The position numbers were made by a program, and so were the translations under genes. The notes beneath the pieces are model-generated. The model had not been told where the DNA came from and did not search any database. It was given only the letters and a program-made list of their open reading frames with translations. This document shows positions 38,712 through 46,901 of a stretch of DNA of 64,000 nucleotides, piece by piece. The DNA comes from Paracoccus isoporae (GTDB lineage: Bacteria > Pseudomonadota > Alphaproteobacteria > Rhodobacterales > Rhodobacteraceae), in NCBI RefSeq assembly GCF_900101865.1, contig NZ_FNAH01000002.1, forward strand, positions 248,001-312,000. Direction: 5' to 3'. Numbering within the stretch: position 1 is the first letter of the stretch; the number at the start of each line of letters is the position of its first letter.

Positions 38712-39763
38712 GCAGACTCCTGTGCGAAGCGGGCGCGGGTGCGGCTGGCGAAGGCCGCCAGCGACAGCATCACCGGCACCTCGACCAGGACGCCCACCAC
38801 CGTGGCCAGTGCGGCGCCCGAGTTCAGGCCGAACAGGCTGATGGCGACGGCGACAGCCAGTTCAAAGAAATTCGACGTGCCGATCAGCGCACATGGGGCG
38901 GCGATGCGGTGCGGCACGCCCATCGCATAGGCCGCGCCGTAGGCCACGGCGAAGATGCCATAGCTCTGGATCACGATGGGCACGGCAATGAGCAGGATGA
39001 TGAAGGGGCGGTTCAGGATCACCTCACCCTGAAGGCCGAACAGGATCGCCACCGTGGCGATCAGCCCGATCATCGACCACGGCTTGATGCGGGCGGAAAA
39101 TGCGTCGATGGCCGCTTGCGAGCCCAGCATCCGGCGCGTGAGCATCCCCGCGGCCAGCGGCAGCACGACATAGAGCACGGTTGCCATGACCAGCGTCTGC
39201 CACGGCACGGCGATTTCCGTCACCCCCAACAGCAGCGCCACGATGGGCGCGAAGGCCACGACCATGACCAGATCGTTCAGCGAGACCTGAACCAGCGTAT
39301 AGGTGGCGTCTCCGCGCACGAGCTGCGACCAGACGAACACCATCGCCGTGCAGGGCGCGGCACCCAGCAGGATCAGCCCGGCGATATATTGCTGCGCATC
39401 CTCGGGCGAGATCCAGGCGGCAAAGACGTATTCGAAGAACAGCACCGCCAGCAGCGCCATGGTGAAGGGCTTGATGAGCCAGTTCACCGCCAGCGTGATC
39501 AGCAGCCCGCGCGGTTGGCGCGCAACCCCGGCCACCGCGCCGAAATCGACATTGACCATCATCGGATAGACCATGGCCCAGATCAGCACGGCGACGACCA
39601 GGTTGATCTGCGCCACCTCGGCCCCGGCAATGGCCGAGACCAGCCCCGGCGCCAGGTTGCCCACGATCAGCCCCAGCACCATCGCCAGCGCCACCCAGAG
39701 CGTCAGCCAGCGTTCAAAACTGCCAAGCGGCGTCGCGGCCGCGTTCACAGAGCTATCGGTCAT
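38708..39763 (-). CDS. acr3: Arsenite efflux permease, ACR3 family
   Basis: Inner-membrane arsenite exporter of 351 residues with ten hydrophobic segments. The ACR3 signature [15 protein letters not shown] holds the conserved Cys needed for arsenite transport, and [11 protein letters not shown] and [13 protein letters not shown] are further family motifs. It is often labelled arsB although unrelated to true ArsB. It lies 6 nt after the phosphatase-type arsC and overlaps the glutaredoxin-type arsC. Confidence 0.95.
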   Translation of the reverse strand: MTDSSVNAAATPLGSFERWLTLWVALAMVLGLIVGNLAPGLVSAIAGAEVAQINLVVAVLIWAMVYPMMVNVDFGAVAGVARQPRGLLITLAVNWLIKPFTMALLAVLFFEYVFAAWISPEDAQQYIAGLILLGAAPCTAMVFVWSQLVRGDATYTLVQVSLNDLVMVVAFAPIVALLLGVTEIAVPWQTLVMATVLYVVLPLAAGMLTRRMLGSQAAIDAFSARIKPWSMIGLIATVAILFGLQGEVILNRPFIILLIAVPIVIQSYGIFAVAYGAAYAMGVPHRIAAPCALIGTSNFFELAVAVAISLFGLNSGAALATVVGVLVEVPVMLSLAAFASRTRARFAQESA

Positions 39764-39769
39764 GGCGGG

Positions 39770-40285
39770 TCAGCCTTCCGTCAAGGTGGTGTCGCGCTGC
39801 CCGATCTCGTCCAGACGATGTTGCAGCGACATCCGGTCCAGCGAGGCAATGGGCAGGTTGGTGAAGATCGAGATCCGGTTGCGCAGCATCCGGTAGGTCT
39901 CCGAGAAGGCCAGACGCCGCTCGGCCTCGGTGCCCTCGACCGCGACCGGATCGGGCAGACCCCAATGCGCGGTCATCGGCTGGCCGGGCCAGAGCGGGCA
40001 GACCTCGCCCGCGGCATTGTCGCAGACGGTGAAGACGAAATCGAGCTGCGGCGCATCGGGTTTCGCGAACTCGTCCCAGCTTTTCGACCGCAGCCCGTCC
40101 GTGTCCAGCCCGACCCGATCCAGCAATTGCAGCGCGAAGGGGTGCGGCTCGGATTTCGGTTGCGACCCGGCGGAGAAGGCCTTGAACCGGCCCCCGCCCT
40201 CGGCATTCAGTATGGTTTCGGCGATGATCGACCGGGCGGAGTTGCCGGTGCACAGAAACAGGACGTGATAGGGGGATCCGGACAT
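39770..40285 (-). CDS. arsC: Phosphatase-type arsenate reductase (thioredoxin-linked ArsC)
   Basis: Enzyme of 171 residues of the low-molecular-weight tyrosine phosphatase fold. The P-loop is LFLCTGNSARS with nucleophile C12, and a second Cys pair in VCDNAAGEVCPLWPG would relay the disulphide to thioredoxin. It is longer than the usual 130-140 residues because of a C-terminal helix seen in many proteobacterial members. The start at 40285 (MSGSPYHV) lies 8 nt after arsR; the open frame continues into arsR but is out of register with that gene. Confidence 0.93.
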   Translation of the reverse strand: MSGSPYHVLFLCTGNSARSIIAETILNAEGGGRFKAFSAGSQPKSEPHPFALQLLDRVGLDTDGLRSKSWDEFAKPDAPQLDFVFTVCDNAAGEVCPLWPGQPMTAHWGLPDPVAVEGTEAERRLAFSETYRMLRNRISIFTNLPIASLDRMSLQHRLDEIGQRDTTLTEG

Positions 40286-40293
40286 GATGTTCC

Positions 40294-40626
40294 TCAGCAG
40301 TTGCAGGCGATCTGGTTCAGCACCGGCTCGCAGATCTCGGCCTGTCCGCCGCAGCAATCCTGCATCAGGAATCCCAGCAGGCTGCGCATGGCCTCCATCC
40401 CGGCGAAATACCGGATCGAGCGTCCCTCGCGCACCGACCGGACCAGGCCGGTCTGCGCGAGGATGCCCAGATTGTTGGACAGGGTGTTGGCGCGGATGTT
40501 CAGCGCATCGGCGATCTGACCGGCGGACATGCCGTCCGGGCCGGCCTGGATCAGCAGGCGGAACACATCCAGCCTGACCTCGTGCGACAGGGCGGAGAGC
40601 GAGTCGAGGGCGCGTGTCTTTTCCAT
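40294..40626 (-). CDS. arsR: Arsenic-responsive repressor, ArsR family
   Basis: Winged-helix repressor of 110 residues. The DNA-binding part is about residues 33-60 (MSAGQIADALNIRANTLSNNL). The arsenite sensor is not the classic helix-3 CxC; instead, Cys residues cluster at the C-terminus: C91, C92, C99, C108 and C110, an arrangement like the independently evolved A. ferrooxidans-type ArsR. It is the first gene of the ars operon, and a perfect inverted repeat lies directly against its start codon, so autorepression relieved by As(III) is likely. Confidence 0.93.
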   Translation of the reverse strand: MEKTRALDSLSALSHEVRLDVFRLLIQAGPDGMSAGQIADALNIRANTLSNNLGILAQTGLVRSVREGRSIRYFAGMEAMRSLLGFLMQDCCGGQAEICEPVLNQIACNC

Positions 40627-40646
40627 AATTCATGTAATAATGAATT
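40627..40646. promoter_or_regulatory. Probable ArsR operator
   Basis: AATTCAT-N6-ATGAATT is a perfect 7-bp inverted repeat abutting the arsR start codon. ArsR dimers bind AT-rich inverted repeats of this size, so this is the likely control site for the four-gene operon. Confidence 0.75.
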
Positions 40647-40709
40647 GATTCCGGGCGCGCAAGCCCCTTTGCGGCGAAAACCGAAATTCCTGAACGGCTT
40701 GCCGCCGGC

Positions 40710-41627
40710 TCAGCGCGTGCCGATCAGTCGGTTCAGCGATTGCAACCCGCGCGAGGCAACGAAATCGACCAGCAGCCGCACCTTGGGATCCTGCAATCGT
40801 TTGTGGGGATAGAGGCAGCCGAAAATCGCCGGGGCGGGGCGCGCCTGCGGCAGCACCTCGACCAGACGACCTTCGCGGATATGCTCGGCCACGTCGAAGA
40901 AGGGCTTGTTGACGATGCCCCGCCCGGCCAGGGCCCAGTCGGTCAGCACATTGCTGTCATCGGCGTCATATTTCCCCGACACATCCACACGCCGCAGCCC
41001 CTCGGCGGTGTTCAGCACCCAGTAATATTCGGGCGAGCGGGGATAGCGCAGCAGCAGGCAATGGTGATTGGCGACCAGATCCTCGGCCGATTGCGGCGCG
41101 CCGAACTGCTCCAGATAGGCGGGCGCGGCGCAGAGCACCCGCTCGCACACCGCGATCTTGCGCAGCTTCAGGCTGGAATCCTCGGGGTTGTCGACGAAGA
41201 ACGCCACGTCCAGCGAATCGGCCAGCATGTCCACCTTGCGATCCGACATGCGCATGCGGATCTCGATATCCGGGTACTCATCGACGAAATCCGGGATCAG
41301 TGGCGCGATGATCCGCCGTCCGATCCCCAAGGGCGCGCTGATGCGGATCACCCCGCGCGGCGCGGCAGAGACCTGCGCCACCACCGCCTCGGCCTGTTCA
41401 AGCTGGTCGAGGATCTTGCGCACCTCGTCATAGAAGCGGCGCCCCACCTCGGTCGGCTGAAGCGAACGGGTGGTGCGGTTGAACAGCCGCACACCCAGAT
41501 GCTGTTCCAGCTCCTTGATGCGCTTGCTGGCAACGGCCGGGGTCAGGCGCAGATCGCGCCCCCCCGCGGTGATGCTGCCCAGTTCGGAGACGCGCGCGAA
41601 GACGCGCAGGCTTTCAAGATAGGACAT
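40710..41627 (-). CDS. LysR-family transcriptional regulator
   Basis: Regulator of 305 residues. The N-terminal helix-turn-helix (about residues 15-40: LGSITAGGRDLRLTPAVASKRI) is followed by the effector-binding domain starting near residue 90 (RGVIRISAPLGIGRRIIAP), closest in feel to the CrgA/DsdC-like LysR branch. A near-perfect AGGAGGTG before the ATG at 41627 fixes the start. It is divergent from xdhABC across 233 bp holding a perfect palindrome and phased direct repeats, so it very likely controls purine catabolism in response to a purine intermediate; the effector is not known. Confidence 0.9.
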   Translation of the reverse strand: MSYLESLRVFARVSELGSITAGGRDLRLTPAVASKRIKELEQHLGVRLFNRTTRSLQPTEVGRRFYDEVRKILDQLEQAEAVVAQVSAAPRGVIRISAPLGIGRRIIAPLIPDFVDEYPDIEIRMRMSDRKVDMLADSLDVAFFVDNPEDSSLKLRKIAVCERVLCAAPAYLEQFGAPQSAEDLVANHHCLLLRYPRSPEYYWVLNTAEGLRRVDVSGKYDADDSNVLTDWALAGRGIVNKPFFDVAEHIREGRLVEVLPQARPAPAIFGCLYPHKRLQDPKVRLLVDFVASRGLQSLNRLIGTR

Positions 41628-41725
41628 CGCGGCACCTCCTCTTTCCGGTCCGTCCGGCGATTGCGCGGCCGGAGACATGGCCCAACCTTCATGCCCGCCG
41701 GAATTGCCAACGCATAGCACATTAT

Positions 41726-41744
41726 TTTCAACACAGCGTTGAAA
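41726..41744. promoter_or_regulatory. Probable LysR-type operator
   Basis: TTTCAAC-N5-GTTGAAA is a perfect inverted repeat of 7-bp arms that contains the T-N11-A pattern of LysR-type sites. It lies 99 nt before the lysR-type start and 117 nt before xdhA, the usual place for a recognition site in a divergent LysR-target pair. Confidence 0.7.
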
Positions 41745-41778
41745 GAAATTCCCTGACACGCCGATTTTTTGCAGGATG

Positions 41779-41813
41779 CGCTTCGGTTAACCTTCAAGAC
41801 GCTTCGATTAACC
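41779..41813 (+). repeat. Phased direct repeat upstream of xdhA
   Basis: CGCTTCGGTTAACC at 41779-41792 recurs as CGCTTCGATTAACC at 41800-41813, 13 of 14 identical, with a 21-bp period (two helical turns). It ends 47 nt before the xdhA start. It may be an activation site for the LysR protein or a second regulator. Confidence 0.55.
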
Positions 41814-41860
41814 CGCCGAGATGCCGACTTCGGTCGCAGACAGCCAGTCAGGGAGGCCAG

Positions 41861-43324
41861 ATGGCGCAACAGTCCGAGATCCGATTCCTGCTCAACGGCA
41901 AGGAGATCATCCTCAGCGACCTGCCAGCAACGCAGACCCTGCTGGAGTTCCTGCGCATCGAGAAGCGGCTGACCGGCACCAAGGAAGGCTGCGCCGAAGG
42001 CGATTGCGGGGCCTGCACGGTGCTTGTCGGTCGGCTCCATCAGGGCCAGCTCCGCTACGAGACGGTGAATGCCTGCATCCGCTTCACCGCCTCGCTGCAT
42101 GGCTGCCACGTCGTCACGGTCGAGTATCTGTCGGGGCCGGAGGGGCGGCTCCACCCCGTCCAGCAGGCGATGGTCGAACATCACGGCAGCCAGTGCGGCT
42201 TCTGCACGCCGGGCTTCGTCATGTCGCTCTATGCGCTGTGGATGGGCAACCCGCGCCCGGACGCCACCCAGATCGAGACCGCGCTGCAGGGCAATCTGTG
42301 CCGCTGCACCGGCTATGAACCGATCATCCGCGCCGCCCTTGCGATCAACGAATATGGCAGCCCGGCCCATGACCACCTGAACCGCGAACGCGACAGCGTC
42401 ACCGAGAAACTCTCGGCCCTGCGCCAGGCGCAGCGGATCGAGATCGGGCCGCAGGACGACCGCGCCATCCTGCCGCTGGATGCGGCCGATCTGGCGCAGG
42501 TGCTGGCCGACAACCCGAAGGCCACCATCGTCGCGGGCGCCACCGATGTCGGGCTGTGGGTCACGAAATTCCTGCGCCCGATCTCGCCCGTCGTGTTTAT
42601 CGGCCATCTGGAGGATCTGAAATCCGTCGAGATCGGGCCGGAAGCGGTGACGATCGGCGCGGGCGTGACCTATACCGAATCCGAGGCCGCGATCCGCGAG
42701 GCCTTCCCCCATCTGCGCGCCTATTGGGACCGCATCGCCGGCTGGCAGGTCCGCAACATGGGCACGATCGGCGGCAATATCGCCAATGGCTCACCCATTG
42801 GCGACACCCCGCCCGTGCTGATCTCGCTCGGCGCCGAGCTGGTGCTGCAAAACGCGGGCGGCACGCGCCGCATGCCGCTTGAGGAGTTCTTCATCGATTA
42901 CGGAGAGCAGGACCGCGCGCCGGGCGAGTTCGTGGCCTCCATTCGCATTCCCCGCCCCGCCACAGGGCAGATCGACGCAGCCTACAAGATCTCCAAGCGG
43001 CGGGACGAGGATATCTCGGCGGTGGCGGCTGGCATTTCCGTCACCGTCGAGAATGATCTGATCCGAACGGCCCGGATTGCCTTCGGTGGCATGGCCGCGA
43101 CGCCGAAACGCGCCGCGGCGGCCGAGGCCGCGCTGATCGGCAAACCGTTCTCGGCCGAGAGCTTCGACGCCGCTGCGGATGCGCTTGCAAAGGATTTCAA
43201 GCCGCTCTCCGACTGGCGCGCCTCGGCCGAATACCGGCTGATGGTGGCGGGCAACCTGCTGCGCCGCTTCCATCTCGAACATGATGCAGCAAACCCGGCG
43301 CCGGCCCGGCTGGAACTGGCCTGA
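41861..43324 (+). CDS. xdhA: Xanthine dehydrogenase small subunit (2Fe-2S and FAD)
   Basis: Cytosolic subunit of 487 residues carrying the electron-transfer centres of xanthine dehydrogenase, which oxidises hypoxanthine and xanthine to urate with NAD+. The first [2Fe-2S] site is GCAEGDCGACTV plus a later NACI Cys; the second is QCGFCTPGF with LCRCTGY. The FAD domain begins near residue 190 with ATIVAGATDVGLWVT and has NMGTIGGNIANGSPIGD. GGGAGG precedes the ATG. xdhB follows after 21 nt. Confidence 0.96.
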   Translation: MAQQSEIRFLLNGKEIILSDLPATQTLLEFLRIEKRLTGTKEGCAEGDCGACTVLVGRLHQGQLRYETVNACIRFTASLHGCHVVTVEYLSGPEGRLHPVQQAMVEHHGSQCGFCTPGFVMSLYALWMGNPRPDATQIETALQGNLCRCTGYEPIIRAALAINEYGSPAHDHLNRERDSVTEKLSALRQAQRIEIGPQDDRAILPLDAADLAQVLADNPKATIVAGATDVGLWVTKFLRPISPVVFIGHLEDLKSVEIGPEAVTIGAGVTYTESEAAIREAFPHLRAYWDRIAGWQVRNMGTIGGNIANGSPIGDTPPVLISLGAELVLQNAGGTRRMPLEEFFIDYGEQDRAPGEFVASIRIPRPATGQIDAAYKISKRRDEDISAVAAGISVTVENDLIRTARIAFGGMAATPKRAAAAEAALIGKPFSAESFDAAADALAKDFKPLSDWRASAEYRLMVAGNLLRRFHLEHDAANPAPARLELA

Positions 43325-43345
43325 GCGCGCCCGGAGGAGGATGAC

Positions 43346-45670
43346 ATGAAGGATTACCAGCCCGTCGCCGGCGCCGCGCATCAGGAACTGGCCCATGACA
43401 GCGCCATCAAGCATGTCACCGGGCGCGCCGAATATACCGACGACATCGCCGAGCCGGTCGGCACGCTGCATGCCTATCTGGGCGTGTCGGGCGAGACCCA
43501 TGCCCGCATCCTGTCGATGGACCTGTCCGAGGTGCGCCGCGCCCGCGGCGTCGTCGATGTGCTGACCGCCGACGACATTCCCGGCGTCAACGACATCAGC
43601 CCGAACGGCAATGATGACGAGCCGGTCTTTCCGAAGGAACTGGTGGAATATCACGGCCAGCCGATCTTTGCCGTCATCGCCGAGACCCGCGACGCGGCGC
43701 GCCGCGCGGCGGAACTGGCCAAGGTCGAATACGAAACCCGTCCCCACGCGCTCGACCCGGTGGCGGCCGAAGCCGCCGGAATGCCCATGGTCACGACGCC
43801 GCTGAAGCTGGAGCGGGGCGATGTGGCCGAGGGGTTCGGTGCCTCGGCACGGCGGATCTCCGGGCGCATGACGGTCGGCGGGCAGGATCACATGTATCTG
43901 GAGGGCCAGGTCTCCTTCGCCATTCCGGGCGAGGATGAGGATGTGATCGTCCATTGCTCGACCCAGCATCCCAGCGAGGCGCAGCACATGGTCGCCCATG
44001 TGCTGGGCATCCCCAGCCACTCGGTGACCGTGAATGTGCGCCGCATGGGCGGCGGCTTCGGCGGCAAGGAAAGCCAGATGACCATCTTCGCCTGCGTGGC
44101 GGCGATGGCGGCGAAGCGGCTGAACCGTCCGGTGAAGATCCGCCCCGACCGCGATCAGGACATGACCGCCACCGGCAAGCGCCATGATTTCGTGATCGAT
44201 TACGAGGTCGGCTTCGGCGATGACGGCCGCGTGCAGGCGGTGGAGGGCAAGTTCGCCGCCCGCTGCGGCTACTCGTCCGATCTGTCGGGGCCGGTCACGG
44301 ATCGGGCGCTGTTTCACGCCGACAATGCCTATTACTACCCCCATGTCCGGCTGGTTTCGCGCCCGCAAAAGACCAACACCGTCTCCAACACCGCGTTCCG
44401 CGGCTTCGGCGGTCCGCAGGGCGTCATCGTGGCCGAGCGGATGATGGAGGAGATCGCCTATGCGCTCGGCATGGACCCGCTGGATGTGCGGCTGGCCAAT
44501 CTTTACGGCGAAACGGGCGACGGGCGGAACCTGACCCCTTATCATCAGGAGGTGAAGGACAATATCAGCCGCCGCATCATCTCCGAAGTCGAGGCGGGGT
44601 CCGATTACCGCGCCCGCCGCGCGGAAATCATGGCCGAGAACGCGAAGGGCGGGGTGATCCGCCGCGGTATCGCGCTGACCCCGGTGAAATTCGGGATTTC
44701 GTTCACCAAGACCTCGTATAATCAGGCCGGGTCGCTGATCCATGTCTATGCGGATGGCTCCATCCAGCTCAATCACGGCGGCACCGAGATGGGGCAGGGG
44801 CTGAACACCAAGGTCGCCCAAGTCGTGGCCGAGGCGTTCCAGGTCGATATCGGCCGGATCAAGATCACCAGGACGACGACAGAGAAAGTGCCCAACACCT
44901 CGGCCACGGCGGCATCCAGCGGGTCCGACCTGAACGGCATGGCGGCACTGGATGCGGCCGAGCAGATCAAGTCCCGGCTGGTGCAGTTCGCGGCGGCAAA
45001 GTGGAATGTCGGGGAAACCGAGATCGAGTTCCTGCCCAATTCCGTGCGCATCGGGGCCGAGGTGATGCCGTTCGACCGGCTAATCGCCGAGGCCTATACG
45101 GCGCGGGTGCATCTGTCGGCGGCGGGCTTCTACAAGACGCCGAAGATCCACTGGGACCGGGCGGCGGGACAGGGACGGCCCTTCTACTACTACGCTTACG
45201 GCGCGGCCTGCTCGGAAGTCGCCGTCGATACGCTGACCGGCGAATACCGGATCGAGCGCAGCGATGTGCTGCATGATGTGGGCCGCTCGCTGAACCCGGC
45301 CATCGATCGCGGCCAGGTCGAGGGCGCTTTCGTGCAGGGCGTCGGCTGGCTGACCACCGAGGAGCTGTGGTGGGACGACAAGGGCCGGCTGCGCACCCAC
45401 GCGCCGTCCACCTACAAGATCCCGCTGGCCAGCGACCGGCCGCGCCAGTTCAACGTGAAGCTGGCCGACTGGTCGGAAAACCGCGAGATGACCATCAAGC
45501 GGTCGAAGGCCGTGGGCGAGCCGCCCTTCATGCTGGGAATCTCGGTGTTCGAGGCGATCTCGATGGCGGTGGCGAGCGTCGCGGATTACCGCGAATGCCC
45601 GCGCCTCGACGCGCCGGCGACGCCGGAGCGGGTGCTGATGGCCGTCCACCGGCTGAAGAGCGGGGGGTAG
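43346..45670 (+). CDS. xdhB: Xanthine dehydrogenase large subunit (molybdopterin-binding)
   Basis: Catalytic molybdenum subunit of 774 residues. Visible motifs: GQDHMYLEGQVSFA, RRMGGGFGGKESQ (cofactor contact), AFRGFGGPQG and the late RSKAVGEPPFML containing the active-site Glu of the xanthine oxidase family (GEPP). It pairs with XdhA in an alpha2beta2 enzyme making urate. GGAGGAGG lies just before the start. XdhC, required for inserting the sulfurated cofactor, follows 4 nt later. Confidence 0.96.
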   Translation: MKDYQPVAGAAHQELAHDSAIKHVTGRAEYTDDIAEPVGTLHAYLGVSGETHARILSMDLSEVRRARGVVDVLTADDIPGVNDISPNGNDDEPVFPKELVEYHGQPIFAVIAETRDAARRAAELAKVEYETRPHALDPVAAEAAGMPMVTTPLKLERGDVAEGFGASARRISGRMTVGGQDHMYLEGQVSFAIPGEDEDVIVHCSTQHPSEAQHMVAHVLGIPSHSVTVNVRRMGGGFGGKESQMTIFACVAAMAAKRLNRPVKIRPDRDQDMTATGKRHDFVIDYEVGFGDDGRVQAVEGKFAARCGYSSDLSGPVTDRALFHADNAYYYPHVRLVSRPQKTNTVSNTAFRGFGGPQGVIVAERMMEEIAYALGMDPLDVRLANLYGETGDGRNLTPYHQEVKDNISRRIISEVEAGSDYRARRAEIMAENAKGGVIRRGIALTPVKFGISFTKTSYNQAGSLIHVYADGSIQLNHGGTEMGQGLNTKVAQVVAEAFQVDIGRIKITRTTTEKVPNTSATAASSGSDLNGMAALDAAEQIKSRLVQFAAAKWNVGETEIEFLPNSVRIGAEVMPFDRLIAEAYTARVHLSAAGFYKTPKIHWDRAAGQGRPFYYYAYGAACSEVAVDTLTGEYRIERSDVLHDVGRSLNPAIDRGQVEGAFVQGVGWLTTEELWWDDKGRLRTHAPSTYKIPLASDRPRQFNVKLADWSENREMTIKRSKAVGEPPFMLGISVFEAISMAVASVADYRECPRLDAPATPERVLMAVHRLKSGG

Positions 45671-45674
45671 GGCC

Positions 45675-46550
45675 ATGCGGTTCAGCGATCAGCTTGCCGA
45701 ATTCCTCGACCCGCCGGGCGCGGTGGCGCAGATCTGCATCACCGAGGTGCGGGGATCCTCGCCGCGCGAGACTGGGGCGGAGATGTTCGTCCGGCAGGAT
45801 GCGATCTGCGGCACGATCGGCGGCGGCCAGCTGGAGCACCGCGCCATCGCGGCGGCGCGGGACATGCTGGCGGTGGGCGACGTCTCGACCCGGCTGCAAC
45901 TGCCGCTCGGCCCCGAGATCGGGCAATGCTGCGGCGGCTGGGTGGAGATCCGGGCCACGCGGATGAGCCTGCGCGACCGGCGCAAGGCGGTGGCCGACGC
46001 GCAGGCGGCGGATGCGGGCCTGCCCTGCGTCTATATCCTGGGCGCGGGCCATGTCGGCCGGGCGCTTGCCTGCCAGCTTCAGCATCTGCCGCTGCGCACG
46101 GTGCTGGTCGATCAGCGCGCCGGCGAGTTGGCGATGAACCGCGCCCATGTCGAGACGCGCCACAGCGCCATCCCGGAATTCGAGATCATGCAGGCCCCGC
46201 CGGGCAGCGCCTTCATCGTGCTGACCCATGATCACGGGCTGGATTTCCTGCTGGCCTCGGCGGCGCTTCAACGGGGGGACGCGACCTATGTGGGCATGAT
46301 CGGCTCGGCCACGAAACGGGCGAAGTTCCGAAGCTGGTGTGCTGCGCAATGCGACGGGCTGGCGGTCGAGGATCTGGTCTGCCCGATCGGCACCGGCGGC
46401 AATCGCGACAAGCGCCCCGCCGTGATCGCCGCCTATGTCGCCGCCGAAGTCATCGCCGCGCTGAGTTCTGCTACGGCGCAGGCGCACCCGTCCGAAATCC
46501 GCGCAGACCGGCCCCGGCGGGGCGTGGCGCTGCGCATCGCCGTCAACTGA
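45675..46550 (+). CDS. xdhC: Xanthine dehydrogenase accessory protein XdhC
   Basis: Chaperone of 291 residues that binds the molybdenum cofactor, promotes its sulfuration and delivers it to XdhB. The N-terminal XdhC/CoxI domain has VRGSSPRETGAEMFV and the conserved CCGGWVE; the C-terminal part is a Rossmann fold with YILGAGHVGRALA. Length and order (A-B-C) match the Rhodobacter capsulatus type. A 351-nt gap with two hairpins separates it from the purine permease gene. Confidence 0.94.
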   Translation: MRFSDQLAEFLDPPGAVAQICITEVRGSSPRETGAEMFVRQDAICGTIGGGQLEHRAIAAARDMLAVGDVSTRLQLPLGPEIGQCCGGWVEIRATRMSLRDRRKAVADAQAADAGLPCVYILGAGHVGRALACQLQHLPLRTVLVDQRAGELAMNRAHVETRHSAIPEFEIMQAPPGSAFIVLTHDHGLDFLLASAALQRGDATYVGMIGSATKRAKFRSWCAAQCDGLAVEDLVCPIGTGGNRDKRPAVIAAYVAAEVIAALSSATAQAHPSEIRADRPRRGVALRIAVN

Positions 46551-46901
46551 AACACCGGCGGCCCCTCGGCCCGCATGGCGGGCGGCGGGCGCAGCCAGGT
46601 CACAGGAACAACGAAAGGAGCCCGATCCATCCGGCAGCCCCGCGGCCGCGCGCCGAGAGGGACCGCCCGCACCGCCTTGCGGTGACGACATCCACCGGGT
46701 GCGGCACCCGTGATCTGCGGCGAGGCCGCAGGGTCCGGTCCGCAACCGATTTCACCTGTGGCACGGGTCTGGTCTCCAGGCGCGGCCGCCCGGTCGAGGA
46801 GCGACGGGCGGGATGCGCAACGCACCATGCCGGCACCGCGCCCGAACCGACACAACCGAGAGGCCACCCGCCAGGGCGGGCCGAGATCCCTGGGAGGAGC
46901 T
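46551..46901. other. Structured non-coding leader between xdhC and the purine permease gene
   Basis: No credible gene is seen in these 351 nt. Two hairpins stand 4 nt apart: one at 46696-46710 (CGGGTGC/GCACCCG arms, 1-nt apex, probably opened in practice) and one at 46715-46731 (CTGCGGC-GAG-GCCGCAG, perfect 7-bp stem). They could terminate xdhABC transcription or form a leader of the permease mRNA. No known riboswitch class was recognised. Confidence 0.5.
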
